From NCBI GenBank assembly GCA_046350935.1, contig JAXLZK010000010.1, positions 36,556-100,555 of the forward strand: DNA of 64,000 nt. Reading direction: 5' to 3'. The position numbers and the translations under genes are program-made. The notes beneath the pieces were generated by a model. That model made no database searches. It saw only the letters and a list, made by a program, of their open reading frames with translations, and had not been told where the DNA came from. This stretch comes from Nitrobium sp046350935. GTDB taxonomy: Bacteria > Nitrospirota > Thermodesulfovibrionia > Thermodesulfovibrionales > Dissulfurispiraceae. Below, piece by piece: positions 27,616 to 35,240 of the stretch; the stretch's first letter is position 1, and each line of letters begins with the position of its first letter.

Positions 27616-27657
27616 AATAATGGGGATTCCTGCATTCAGGATATCCCCGTTATTTTT
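27616..27657 (+). terminator. Terminator after tRNA-Arg
   Basis: A long stem, AATAATGGGGAT-TCCTG paired with CAGGA-TATCCCCGTTATT around a CATT loop, ends in TTATTTTTG. Confidence 0.75.
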
Positions 27658-27751
27658 GCCCTGTTTACTGCGGTTCACTACATTTTCTGTGCGCCGGCCC
27701 CTGCACTCACCTCTTCAGCGCTCCGGGGGAGAGCCGCATCCAGGGGTAGGA

Positions 27752-28132
27752 TCACCTGCGCGTCCATCCCATGAATCTTCGCACCAGCAAATAAATTCCG
27801 ATCCCCACGCCATCCGCTCCGATGTCGAAGAGTGAAAATTCCCGGTACGGCAGAAAATACTGCACCAGTTCGATGAAAAGGCCGTAGGACAACAGAAGCG
27901 CCCCTTTCTTCAGAAACGATCCGGGATACGCGCCATCGATCAGGAATCCCAGAGAAATGAACGCCAGGATATGGCTTGCCTTATCACCCAAGCTCTCGCT
28001 CACCGGATTGCTGTCAATGGAAAAGGCAAGATACGAGATGACCGCGAGAGTTATCCAGAATAGGGCTCTGAGGACCCTCTGATTGCGGTCTGTGAGGGTC
28101 CTGAACCATCCGCCACGGGAAGAGGGAAGCAT
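27752..28132 (-). CDS. VanZ-like membrane protein
   Basis: A 126-residue protein with four predicted helices (ALFWITLAVISYLAFSI; KASHILAFISLGFLIDGAY; GALLLSYGLFIELVQYFLPYR; DIGADGVGIGIYLLVRRFM). The KASHILAFISLGFL and ELVQYFLPYREFSLFDIGADGVGIGIG-like motifs are typical of the VanZ family, named after a teicoplanin-resistance accessory protein but mostly of unknown function. It stands alone on the minus strand after tRNA-Arg and is intact. Confidence 0.8.
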   Translation of the reverse strand: MLPSSRGGWFRTLTDRNQRVLRALFWITLAVISYLAFSIDSNPVSESLGDKASHILAFISLGFLIDGAYPGSFLKKGALLLSYGLFIELVQYFLPYREFSLFDIGADGVGIGIYLLVRRFMGWTRR

Positions 28133-28164
28133 AGAGGGTCTCTCCGGGTGCGCTCTTTCCGCTT

Positions 28165-28560
28165 CTACAGGACAAGCCCGAACAGCACGCCGATCCCGAT
28201 CAGACCGAGGCTGTCGAACAGCTTTCTGAGCAGATTCGGCTTGTTTTCCTGCAGCGCGTGCTCGTAGGACTTCTTCTGGTAGTCGATCAACTCCTGGTAC
28301 TGCTTCAGCGCATCCCTGCCGAGGAGGAGCTGCTCTTTCTGGAGGGCGACCATCTCTTTCAGGTATCCCACCTGCCTCTCGAGCTCGCTGTTCGCCTGCC
28401 GGTACAGCTCGATTTGCTCCTCGTAATTCCTGCCCCGCTCCAGATCCACCACAAGCCTCTGCGCGTCCTGCTCGGTGAAGCAGATATCACCCGCATACGC
28501 TGCAGAGGAGCTAATCAACAGGCTTATAGCCAAGACTCTCCAGGCGTGCCCTGATCTCAC
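28165..28560 (-). CDS. Secreted or anchored coiled-coil protein of unknown function
   Basis: 131 residues: a signal peptide (RVLAISLLISSSAAYAG), then one long coiled coil rich in Glu, Gln and Leu (residues about 30-105, e.g. ELERQVGYLKEMVALQKEQL), then a C-terminal hydrophobic helix (LGLIGIGVLFGLVL). The predicted topology is periplasmic with a C-terminal membrane anchor. Its start overlaps the previous gene by 50 bp, an arrangement reminiscent of embedded phage spanin genes, but neither sequence motif nor lysis genes support that. I do not recognise a family. Confidence 0.6.
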   Translation of the reverse strand: MRSGHAWRVLAISLLISSSAAYAGDICFTEQDAQRLVVDLERGRNYEEQIELYRQANSELERQVGYLKEMVALQKEQLLLGRDALKQYQELIDYQKKSYEHALQENKPNLLRKLFDSLGLIGIGVLFGLVL

Positions 28561-28885
28561 TCTTCCCCTCCGGTTTCTTTATCGCAGCAGCCTCCTTCTC
28601 CCTGATCCGTATCCTCCCGGCAATGCCCTTGTAGCGCTCCTCGGAAAACCGCAGCCGCTCCCCGAGCTCCGCAAGACGCCGGTCCCTCTCCCGCAACTCC
28701 GCCTCGTAGCGGGCGCGGATCCCTTCTTCCGCCAGCTTTACGGCGCGCTCGACCGCTTCCGTGCCGGACTGTCTGCCCGCTGAGAAGCCCCCCGCCAGCA
28801 CGGCAAGAAGCGCAGCAAACGCCGCAGCAATAACAGGCGCCCGCCCTGCTCCGGCACGCTGTCGTGTGCTCTCTTTCTCCTCCAT
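28511..28885 (-). CDS. Membrane-anchored coiled-coil protein of unknown function
   Basis: 124 residues: a basic N-tail, one helix (VIAAAFAALLAVLAGGF), then an arginine/glutamate-rich coiled coil (ERAVKLAEEGIRARYEAELR, RRLAELGERLRFSEERYKG) and the ending EIRARLESLGYKPVD. It is probably a type II inner-membrane protein with a periplasmic coil. It is co-transcribed with and overlaps the second coiled-coil gene by 50 bp, so the two products may pair. No family recognised. Confidence 0.6.
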   Translation of the reverse strand: MEEKESTRQRAGAGRAPVIAAAFAALLAVLAGGFSAGRQSGTEAVERAVKLAEEGIRARYEAELRERDRRLAELGERLRFSEERYKGIAGRIRIREKEAAAIKKPEGKSEIRARLESLGYKPVD

Positions 28886-29090
28886 GACCCCTATTATACT
28901 GAAAGAGGCACTGTTTGCAAGGAGTTTCTGAATAAGCACGGATAAAGTGCCCTCTCCGCACCCTGCCTGGCGGTACATTCCCGCACGGAGACAGGAAGGT
29001 TCAGGACACATAAATTCCGCTGCCGTTCAGGAAGGAGAGAAACCGAACCGGGGGAGGGAGAGCGGCCGCTTTTCAGAGCGGGACAAAGGG

Positions 29091-29207
29091 TTATTCGTCG
29101 ATGAAAAAATTTCCCAGAAACAGGGATACGGTCATCAGCAGGAGCATCAGAAGATACAGGAATCTATTCATGATGTCATTCGCCACGTCGATAAAGTGCA
29201 GAAACAT
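29091..29207 (-). CDS. Possible 38-residue membrane peptide
   Basis: A short ORF encodes a single hydrophobic helix (FLYLLMLLLMTVSLFLGNFF) with a polar N-tail (MFLHFIDVANDIMNR) and an acidic end (IDE). It is too short for usual gene finders. It has no clear ribosome site, so it may be chance; a later ATG (26 residues) is also possible. It sits alone in an 0.6-kb gene-poor stretch. Confidence 0.3.
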   Translation of the reverse strand: MFLHFIDVANDIMNRFLYLLMLLLMTVSLFLGNFFIDE

Positions 29208-29518
29208 TTCACTACCCATTTACAGCTTTCTCCTCTTGCTACATCTCTACGGCACGAGGGCCTTCCGGCCCTGCATGCTTTCCTACCGGGGCATGCAGCC
29301 TGAATGTCCTTCCGACAGGCGATCACCCCCCATGAACGATAGCCCATCGGGTCTTTCTTTTTCAAGTCGCGAGGAGCGTTTTCCTCCATTTCAACGGGTT
29401 ATAGTGAAAATGCGCGATCGCGGCAGATCTGCCGGCAGAGACCGGAAGCTCCCCCGCGCAGCTCTCCCACACTCCCTCTGCAGGCAGCAGCGTATCATAT
29501 GCTGCTCTCCGTCTCCTC
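29208..29518. other. No feature recognised
   Basis: About 310 bp between two small minus-strand genes. Open frames are short, lack ribosome sites and show no protein-like composition. Confidence 0.4.
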
Positions 29519-29857
29519 CTACGGCAGCCTCTTGCGCAGGGAGCCGACAGGAGCCCAGCCGTCCTTTCCCCTGCAATCCCCGTCCAGTATCCGCACCCGC
29601 ATGAAGTCGCCCATGAAGGTAGTACGGCTCCGCGACTCCTCATCGATCTCCACCAGCGTTCCGTCCAGCGCCTCGCACATTGTGGCGGTGTTGATATTGC
29701 CACGGGAAACGCCCGCTTCGATTTCCTCCACGCTCTCGTACACCGGGACCACCCCTCCGCCCGGGGCGCTCAGGTACCCTAAGGAAACGGCCAGGGCGGC
29801 CTGAAGCAAGGGCATGAGCAGCAGCGCTCCCACCGCCAAAAAACACCCTCCTTTCAT
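29519..29857 (-). CDS. Small secreted SH3-like protein of unknown function
   Basis: 112 residues with a signal peptide (MKGGCFLAVGALLLMPLLQAALA). The mature part contains VVPVYESVEEIE, TATMCEALDGTLVEIDEE and RVRILDGDCRGKDGWAPVGSL, a pattern like bacterial SH3 domains (strand - variable loop - DCRGKxGWxPxxxL). The ATG at 29857 follows AAAGGAGGGTG on the minus strand, a good ribosome site. A periplasmic or cell-wall role is likely from the export signal; nothing more can be said. Confidence 0.6.
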   Translation of the reverse strand: MKGGCFLAVGALLLMPLLQAALAVSLGYLSAPGGGVVPVYESVEEIEAGVSRGNINTATMCEALDGTLVEIDEESRSRTTFMGDFMRVRILDGDCRGKDGWAPVGSLRKRLP

Positions 29858-30201
29858 ACTCCCTCCTCGCTCCGGGTCGTCTCCGCACCGCGCGTCTGCT
29901 GCGGCGGGCTGCAGAAGGCTCGTGACGAAACACGCTGCGCGCACGACCGGACATTTTCTATCTTAATCGTATCACGGAACCCTCTCCTGTTCACCTCCGG
30001 GACGGCAGCCCTCCCCCTCTGCATGGTGGCATCACAGTGCATTTTCGCGAGTGCGCTGCGCCCGCAGCAAAGCGGGAAAACGCTCCGCGTGCGCCGCGCA
30101 TCCCGAAGGCCCCACCCTGCCCCGGGCCGTCTCCCTCTCCTGGTATGTATCTTGAAATACCGGTATGAACAGCCCTCCGTAGAGGAGAAAAGAGCTGAAA
30201 T

Positions 30202-30237
30202 GGGGCGATTTGCCCCCAAAACAGGGTGATTTCACCC
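30202..30237 (+). promoter_or_regulatory. Two tandem palindromes upstream of a small gene
   Basis: GGGGCGATTTGCCCC (30202-30216) and GGGTGATTTCACCC (30224-30237) are near-perfect palindromes with the same core, their centres about 21 bp (two helix turns) apart. They lie 54 bp before the ATG at 30291 and may be paired operators. Confidence 0.5.
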
Positions 30238-30290
30238 CATCCGGCGCCTGCTCAGGGGAAGAGGCCCGAACCGGAGCCTTCAGGGGGGGT

Positions 30291-30488
30291 ATGCATCTAC
30301 GGGTCGTTTACCAGAATGAAAAATACGACTACATCAAAGGTACGCTCCTCGACAGTCTCCTCAGGTCGAAAAAGATAAAAAAATTTTTTCGGCCTTCGCA
30401 CGGCTGGGTCCTGGTGGGCCAGGATCCTCTCCGCGGTGCGGGCGGAACCTACACCGGTCCTGAACGAAGGGGAAGGGAAAGCTTTTAG
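30291..30488 (+). CDS. Small GSU3473-like protein of unknown function
   Basis: 65 residues: LRVVYQNEKYDYIKGTLLDSLLRSKKIKKFFRPS, then GWVLVGQDPLRGAGG and the ending YTGPERRGRES. The layout (VxYxNxxYDxVxxxxLDxLIxxxxIxKFxR, GWVxxGxDPxR, GPERR) resembles a small family I know from Geobacter and Nitrospirota, often called GSU3473-like. The function is unknown; the GPERR ending recurs in PilZ and signalling proteins. The ATG follows GGGGGGGT. The name is from memory and should be checked. Confidence 0.55.
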   Translation: MHLRVVYQNEKYDYIKGTLLDSLLRSKKIKKFFRPSHGWVLVGQDPLRGAGGTYTGPERRGRESF

Positions 30489-30639
30489 GGTGTGCAGGCG
30501 GATTGTGTTTGCGGCGAGGCCGGGCGCCCGGCACACGGACAGGGCGACCGCAGCAGAACAGTCTTTCTGCATATCCTGACGGCACGGTACTTGCTCCTTT
30601 TACCGTCCTGTATCCGACACCCTGAAAGGGAGGTATGCT

Positions 30640-31269
30640 ATGGAAAGAGGGGATATCATGTTCTTCATCAGGTATGGATCGCGTCTCCTGCGCAGCAGGT
30701 CTCTCCGCTCCGTCCTCTCCAGGCTCCTCGCCGCTGCATCGGGAATACATGCCGCCTTTGCAGGAAACGCACGCATTCTTCCTTCCCCCGGACCGCGTCG
30801 CGCCCTCGGGGCGCTTTTCCTCACCGTCGCACTGCTCATCGGCGCGGCCGCGGGGACAGGGAAGGGGAAAATGCCTTTCCCAGACGGGAAGCAAACACTT
30901 GCTGCAGGAGTGACGAATGAGGCCGGGCAAAAGTCCCTCAGTGAGCGGCTCGAGGAGTACGTGTTCGACAGGATAGGGGAATTCACCGCGTACAACCCTG
31001 TTCCCGCCCAGACCGGCCCCCTCCCCTTCCTGATGGCGTCGGGCAAATACGTGTACGAGAAAGCCCTTGCCTGTCCAGAAAAATACACCTTCGGCACGAA
31101 GATCCACATCGACGGACTCGGTGTTTACATTTGCGAGGATAGAATGGCCCAACGCTTCCGCAATAAGGAGAATTTCGATATCCTCATGTTTTCTGTGGAC
31201 GAAGCGAAAAAATTCGGGAGGCGGCTGCTGAAATTCAGGATCGTCCCGGAAGCCGCCGCTGCCCGCTGA
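30640..31269 (+). CDS. 3D-domain protein, putative periplasmic
   Basis: A 209-residue protein with a helix around residues 53-70 (ALGALFLTVALLIGAAAG) and a C-terminal 3D domain. FTAYNP opens it, ALACPEKYTFGTKIHIDGLGVYICEDRMA carries the paired Asp/Glu motif (GTKIxIxGxGxYxCED), and DILMFSVDEAKKFG closes it. The 3D domain is a double-psi barrel found in MltA-type and Rpf-like cell-wall enzymes, so peptidoglycan binding or cleavage is likely. The N-terminal about 50 residues are arginine-rich and low in conservation; the real start may be ATG at 30658. Confidence 0.7.
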   Translation: MERGDIMFFIRYGSRLLRSRSLRSVLSRLLAAASGIHAAFAGNARILPSPGPRRALGALFLTVALLIGAAAGTGKGKMPFPDGKQTLAAGVTNEAGQKSLSERLEEYVFDRIGEFTAYNPVPAQTGPLPFLMASGKYVYEKALACPEKYTFGTKIHIDGLGVYICEDRMAQRFRNKENFDILMFSVDEAKKFGRRLLKFRIVPEAAAAR

Positions 31270-31305
31270 AAGAATACCGGAGGCCGGAGTGCGTACCGGG
31301 CGGCA

Positions 31306-31545
31306 TCAGGGGTGGCGCCGTGCGATTTCCTGCTTCCGCCCGGTCCATTCCCTGATCTTCTCCTGTATGCCCTCGCCTTCTTCCTTCAGGCTGTCGGCCT
31401 TGTCGGCAACCACGTTGATAAGGGCCTGAAGGAACGTCCCTGCATCTCCGCTCAGCGAGCGCAGAAATCCGCCTCCTCCGCTCGCCAGCGCGAAAATAAT
31501 GAACAGCACCCATACGACAAGAAACTTCCTCGCGATCCTTCCCAT
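31306..31545 (-). CDS. Small membrane-anchored protein of unknown function
   Basis: 79 residues: one N-terminal helix (FLVVWVLFIIFALASGGGGF) and a charged helical tail (ADKADSLKEEGEGIQEKIREWTGRKQEI). I chose the ATG at 31545 (MGRIARK) because GGGGAGAGAGAG lies just upstream and it starts the helix cleanly. No family recognised. It converges on the 3D-domain gene. Confidence 0.55.
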   Translation of the reverse strand: MGRIARKFLVVWVLFIIFALASGGGGFLRSLSGDAGTFLQALINVVADKADSLKEEGEGIQEKIREWTGRKQEIARRHP

Positions 31546-31718
31546 ACTCTCTCTCCCCGAAAATCCGCCTTTGCATAATTCTACACGGCGGATGCGGAGG
31601 GAGTGGGTGATGCAGATCACACTTCAGCGCTTTTTCGAGGCACGTATTCATTGCGGCCAGGGGCGAACGCCGAGGAGGGGCGGCAGAAGACGCCGGAAAG
31701 AGCACCCGGCAGGGCCGG

Positions 31719-32486
31719 TCAGGAAAAGAAAGGCGGCTTCAGGAGGATGTTCCTGCTCTCCAGGATTTCGATCTTCCCCTCCCTGATGAGCGTGCTCAGA
31801 ATGCGGGTCACCGTCTCCCGTGAGACCGAGGCGTATCCGGCGATATCCTGGTGGGTAAGTTTCACGGTAAGAATGGTGCCCCGCCCGTCTTGCGCGCTAT
31901 GCTGCAGGCTCACCATTTTGAGCACCGCTCTCACCCTCTGCGCCGCTTCGGGCAGACTCAGCACTTTGAGCACCATCCAGGACTCTCTCAGGCGGGCGCA
32001 GAGCAGGGAGATCAACTGTTCGCAGGCCTTTCTGCTCTGCAGGAGGTACCCCTGGAAATCACCCCGCGAGATGAGCACGATCTCGGAATCCTCCATGGCC
32101 ACCACCGAGGCGGGAGCGGTCTTCCCGTCGAGAAGCGCCATCTCCCCGAAAAAGTCCCCTCTCTTATGGATCGCAAGGATGTGCTCTTTGCCGTCGGGAC
32201 TGAAGTGGACCGCCTTCACCTTGCCGGAGAGGATTATGTACATATACTGATAGGTGTCCTCTTCGGACAGGATCACCTTGCCCTTCGGGAAGCGCCTTTC
32301 ATGGCAGATATGCCGCAGCGCTCCGAACTCATCGTCTGAAAGACAGGCGAAAAGAGGAGTTGTCCTTACCAGCCTCTCATTGCGCGCCTCCCTGCTTCTT
32401 GACAGAAAGCGTTCTTTAGGAGAAACGGCAGAGGAAGGAGAAAGAGAGAGAGCACGTTTCATCCTGCGGTCGTCCGCCCTGTGCAT
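31719..32486 (-). CDS. Crp/Fnr-family transcription regulator
   Basis: 255 residues: an N-tail, a cyclic-nucleotide-binding barrel (residues about 45-165: LSDDEFGALRHI, MYIILSGKVKAV, FFGEMALLDGKTAPASVVA) and a winged HTH (TILTVKLTHQDIAGYASVSRETVTRIL). The phosphate-binding cassette reads GEMALLDGKTAPASV, near the CRP pattern. It has no N-terminal cysteine cluster, so it is not an FNR-type oxygen sensor; the ligand is unknown. ATG at 32486 follows GGAGGAGGATC. It stands alone on the minus strand. Confidence 0.85.
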   Translation of the reverse strand: MHRADDRRMKRALSLSPSSAVSPKERFLSRSREARNERLVRTTPLFACLSDDEFGALRHICHERRFPKGKVILSEEDTYQYMYIILSGKVKAVHFSPDGKEHILAIHKRGDFFGEMALLDGKTAPASVVAMEDSEIVLISRGDFQGYLLQSRKACEQLISLLCARLRESWMVLKVLSLPEAAQRVRAVLKMVSLQHSAQDGRGTILTVKLTHQDIAGYASVSRETVTRILSTLIREGKIEILESRNILLKPPFFS

Positions 32487-32650
32487 GATCCTCCTCCTCT
32501 CTCTCCCGGGATACACACCGCTTCACCGCCGCCGCCTCACCGCGTGGAGCAGCGGTCTCGCTCCGAAGACCTCAGGCTACATACCTTAGCGCATTATATC
32601 ACATTTCAGTGCAGCAGGAGAAAACAGTGCCGGCGGCGAAAGGGGGGGGA

Positions 32651-32687
32651 GCGGTCAGGTTTTACGGGGAGAGAGAAACCTGACCGC
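32651..32687. other. Perfect 12-bp stem-loop in an intergenic region
   Basis: GCGGTCAGGTTT pairs perfectly with AAACCTGACCGC around a 13-nt loop, with further GGCGGC/GCCGCC outside. No U-run follows. It lies in the 400-bp gap (32487-32887) between the regulator and the kinase relic, which otherwise holds nothing I recognise. It could be an operator, an mRNA element or part of a small RNA. Confidence 0.45.
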
Positions 32688-32887
32688 CGCCGGAGAGGTA
32701 TAGTGCCCGTAGAGTAAATGTTTTTCCCCGGAAGGGGAAAGGGAAAATTCACCTCACGGCGGGCGGCGGCAGAACCACTTCTCGATGCAGGGTAAAGCGG
32801 GGCGTTCCGGCCGGTGTCACCGCTTGCCCCGGCCCGGCCGGAATGACGACCTCCCCGCCGGGCCGACGATGCCCAGCGTGGAGGTGC

Positions 32888-33727
32888 TCATATCTCAATC
32901 CTGAATTCCGCTCCCTCCCCGGAATTCCGCGCGGTGAGCCTCTCTTGCATATTTTTCTCTATAATGGTTTTGGCTATATAGAGCCCGATTCCCGTCCCCT
33001 TGCCCGGGTCCTTCGTGGTGAAGTAGGGATCGAAAATCCTCTCCCGGATTGCCTCAGGAATGCCTCCCGCGTTATCCCGTATGCTGACAACAGCTTTGCC
33101 GCTGCTTTCGGAGACTTCCACGGATATCTTTCCGGAGTCGCTCTTTGAGAACCGGCCCTTCGCCACCGCCTCCAGGATAGCGTCCTTCCACCCTTCTTCG
33201 TTCGTCAAAAACAGGAACGCACACCGCGACCGCCAGGGGCCTGTTTCCTACGATGAGCTTGAAAACCGTGGAAACATAAGGGCTCCAGGTGAGGCTGGTC
33301 CCTTTATACCAGTCACGATCCGATAAGTCCTTTCCGAGAGCTTCGGGAAATTCAGGATAGTTTGCCCAGAGAACGCCTCTCTCGTCGGTGATAAACGACA
33401 GATCCATCTCCCCGTTTTTTTCTTGAGATCAGCCATATGCGTACGAGCCCGGGCAACATCCTTTTTTTGCACTGCAGCGACGAACGCGGAACGGGAGGCA
33501 TATGACTCAAGGATCCCTATGGTTGCTTTTTCATGCTCCCTGAGGAGCTCAGCGAAGATGTCTGCTGCGGTTCTGTCGGAGAGAAGGGCATTGTCCAGGG
33601 CGGTCCTGAACCGTTCGCACTCTATCAAGGCCGTTCCTCCCGCAATCAGGAGAAACAGCCCGATCAGTATGCTTGCCACCACAGAGCGCGGTGCACTCCC
33701 CTCTCCCGCCAAAGGAGCCTCTTTCAT
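32888..33727 (-). pseudogene. Sensor histidine kinase relic: Cache-type sensor joined to an ATPase tail
   Basis: The N-terminus (MKEAPLAGEGSA, then the helix VVASILIGLFLLIAGGTALI) and a periplasmic dCache-like domain (ATIGILESYASRSAFVAAV, LSFITDERGVLWANYPE, DLSDRDWYKGT) are followed directly by the C-terminal half of a HATPase. That half has NEEGWKDAILEAV, VVSIRDNAGGIPEAIRERIFDPYFTTKDPGKGTGIGLYIAK. The second membrane helix, any PAS domain, the H-box dimerisation domain and most of the N-box are missing. A missing A in an A-run near 33423 breaks the frame, and a second break falls at the junction near 33210. The internal loss is either a real deletion or a collapsed assembly. Confidence 0.75.
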
Positions 33728-33937
33728 GTGGACAGACCTGTCTTTCAAAATGCGCCCCTCACCGCTGATGCGTCGTGGCAGCTCCTATGATAAACTATTA
33801 CGAGAACGGGGTTGGAGGGCGATGCCGGCCGGTCAGGGCAGAGCGGGAAACAAAGGTAAAGGTAAGGGAATGCACGAACTGCGTATTTATTGCGTAGTCA
33901 GGCAGGAAGCTAAAAGAGAGTAAAAGGTAAGTTGCTG

Positions 33938-33990
33938 AAATAAAGAGTGGAGCTGAACGGGATCGAACCGTCGACCTCTTGAATGCCATT
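33938..33990. repeat. attL: 53-bp tRNA-Ala 3' fragment
   Basis: Identical over 53 bases to 41205-41257. It begins with ten bases of sequence downstream of the tRNA and ends at GCCATT in the anticodon loop, after which the tRNA match stops. Confidence 0.9.
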
Positions 33991-34109
33991 TACCTACATG
34001 TATCCCCTGTATTTTGTCCCCTGTCTCATCTTATTTGCTCTTATCTGTTTCTTCTAGTCCTTACTGATAAATTGTTCCTTCATATTATCCCTTGTTTTAC
34101 CTTATCAAG

Positions 34110-34126
34110 TATACAAAAACTATACA
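34110..34126. repeat. Left arm-type repeat TATACAAAAACTATACA
   Basis: A 17-mer that recurs with one change (TATACAAAAAGTATACA) at 41144-41160, just inside the other att site. Its place near both ends suggests an integrase arm site or Xis site. Confidence 0.55.
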
Positions 34127-34148
34127 CAACAAAAGGAGAACTAAAATG

Positions 34149-34174
34149 GAGGGCTTCGGCCCTCTCTCTTTTTT
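34149..34174 (+). terminator. Rho-independent terminator inside the left end of the island
   Basis: GAGGGC-TTCG-GCCCTC hairpin followed by TCTCTTTTTT. It would block transcription entering the island from the left. Confidence 0.8.
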
Positions 34175-34175
34175 G

Positions 34176-34203
34176 TTGACTCTTGGGACAAAATGCTTAG
34201 AAT
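34176..34203 (+). promoter_or_regulatory. Sigma-70 promoter of the first cargo gene
   Basis: TTGACT (34176-34181), a 16-bp spacer, TAGAAT (34198-34203), directly after the terminator and 26 bp before the ATG at 34229, which has a CAGGAGG ribosome site. Confidence 0.6.
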
Positions 34204-34228
34204 AGGTGAAAACACTCAGGAGGTTGCC

Positions 34229-34681
34229 ATGATGAAAGGACTGATTACACTTCTACTATGCTGTATGCCTGTTGTCGCTTTTGGGTTTGATTTGGAGACA
34301 CTGGACGACGACTTTGATCCTAGGGATTTAAGGAATTACAAAGGGGCAACACTGGCAGTCTGCAATATAACTGATACCAAGGGAAAGATGGTCACTACTG
34401 CCAAAAAAGGGGATACCATTACCTTTGCAAACTACTTTATTAAGACGGATTCCGAGCTTGTTGATTATGACGTTGATATAAGTTATCCCACTTCTAACTC
34501 AGGAAAATTCAACATGACAGCTAACTACAAAGGACAGTTGTATATAACAGGCAGTAGTAAGATCCAAATTGTTGCTCTATATTTTGTAATCCCAAATAGT
34601 TCCTATTCTTCAGGAACATTGACTGTGACGGCAACTGTTTCCTCATTCGGAACGTGTTCAAAAAGCATTACTGTAAATTAA
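34229..34681 (+). CDS. Exported protein of unknown function (island cargo)
   Basis: 150 residues with a signal peptide (MKGLITLLLCCMPVVAFG) and a mature beta-rich domain: TLAVCNITDTKGK, TITFANYFIKTDSELVDYDVDISYP, QIVALYFVIPN and TLTVTATVSSFGTCSKSITV. Two cysteines, one early and one late, could form a disulfide across an Ig-like sandwich. ATG at 34229 follows CAGGAGGTTGCC. It has its own promoter and stands first in the island, followed 14 bp later by a lipoprotein gene, so the two form a small cell-envelope cargo operon. No family recognised. Confidence 0.65.
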   Translation: MMKGLITLLLCCMPVVAFGFDLETLDDDFDPRDLRNYKGATLAVCNITDTKGKMVTTAKKGDTITFANYFIKTDSELVDYDVDISYPTSNSGKFNMTANYKGQLYITGSSKIQIVALYFVIPNSSYSSGTLTVTATVSSFGTCSKSITVN

Positions 34682-34695
34682 TAGGAGGGGATTCC

Positions 34696-35121
34696 ATGAA
34701 AAAAGGGGTATCGGCAGTTCTAATTCTCTTTTTCTTATCTGCATGTGCAACAAGTCCTGACAGCATCCAGAGCGCGTATGTTTCTCCATTGCAGTACAAA
34801 GGATATGACTGTGACCAGATCATTGAAGAATCCTCGCGCGTGGCCCGAAGAGTAGGCGAGCTGAATGGAAGCCTTACTAGAAAGGCAAGTAATGATGCCG
34901 TAGCCACAGGCGTAGGACTGGTATTGTTCTGGCCTGCTCTTTTATTTATTAAAGGGAACGGGCCTGAAGCGCAAGAATTTGCCCGAATGAAAGGTGAATA
35001 TGAGGCATTAGAGAAAACTGCCATAGAGAGGAAGTGCAATACCGCAATGATGCCCAAAATACAATTGCAGCAGCCTGAGCAAGAAAAAGTAAACATCTCT
35101 AGTACAGTACCAGGTATTTAG
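34696..35121 (+). CDS. Lipoprotein of unknown function (island cargo)
   Basis: 141 residues with a lipoprotein signal (KGVSAVLILFFLSACATSPD, lipobox LSAC). The mature part reads YVSPLQYKGYDCDQIIEES and then VARRVGELNGSLTRKASNDA; VATGVGLVLFWPALLFIKG is a hydrophobic hairpin, followed by EFARMKGEYEALEKTAIERKC. This order is typical of a widespread small-lipoprotein family seen in many proteobacterial genomes and mobile elements, whose role is unknown. It follows the exported-protein gene by 14 bp with AGGAGGGG as ribosome site. An envelope-level effect such as superinfection exclusion is possible but speculative. Confidence 0.68.
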   Translation: MKKGVSAVLILFFLSACATSPDSIQSAYVSPLQYKGYDCDQIIEESSRVARRVGELNGSLTRKASNDAVATGVGLVLFWPALLFIKGNGPEAQEFARMKGEYEALEKTAIERKCNTAMMPKIQLQQPEQEKVNISSTVPGI

Positions 35122-35240
35122 ACGAGTTTCTATCCTATAAAAAGAGAGAATTACAGGGGATAGGGTAGCTCCCGAAAAGCCGCACTCCGCGGCCTTCCCC
35201 TGATCAATTCCGGAGAACCACGTCGGAGAGGTGGAACGAA

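Noticed and set aside
27222..27635. Minus-strand ORF across tRNA-Arg
   Set aside because: The RGIRTPGLQIRS-type peptide is the well-known false translation of a tRNA complement.
33798..33989. Small ORF reading through the left att site
   Set aside because: The peptide is the antisense of a tRNA fragment and has no ribosome site.
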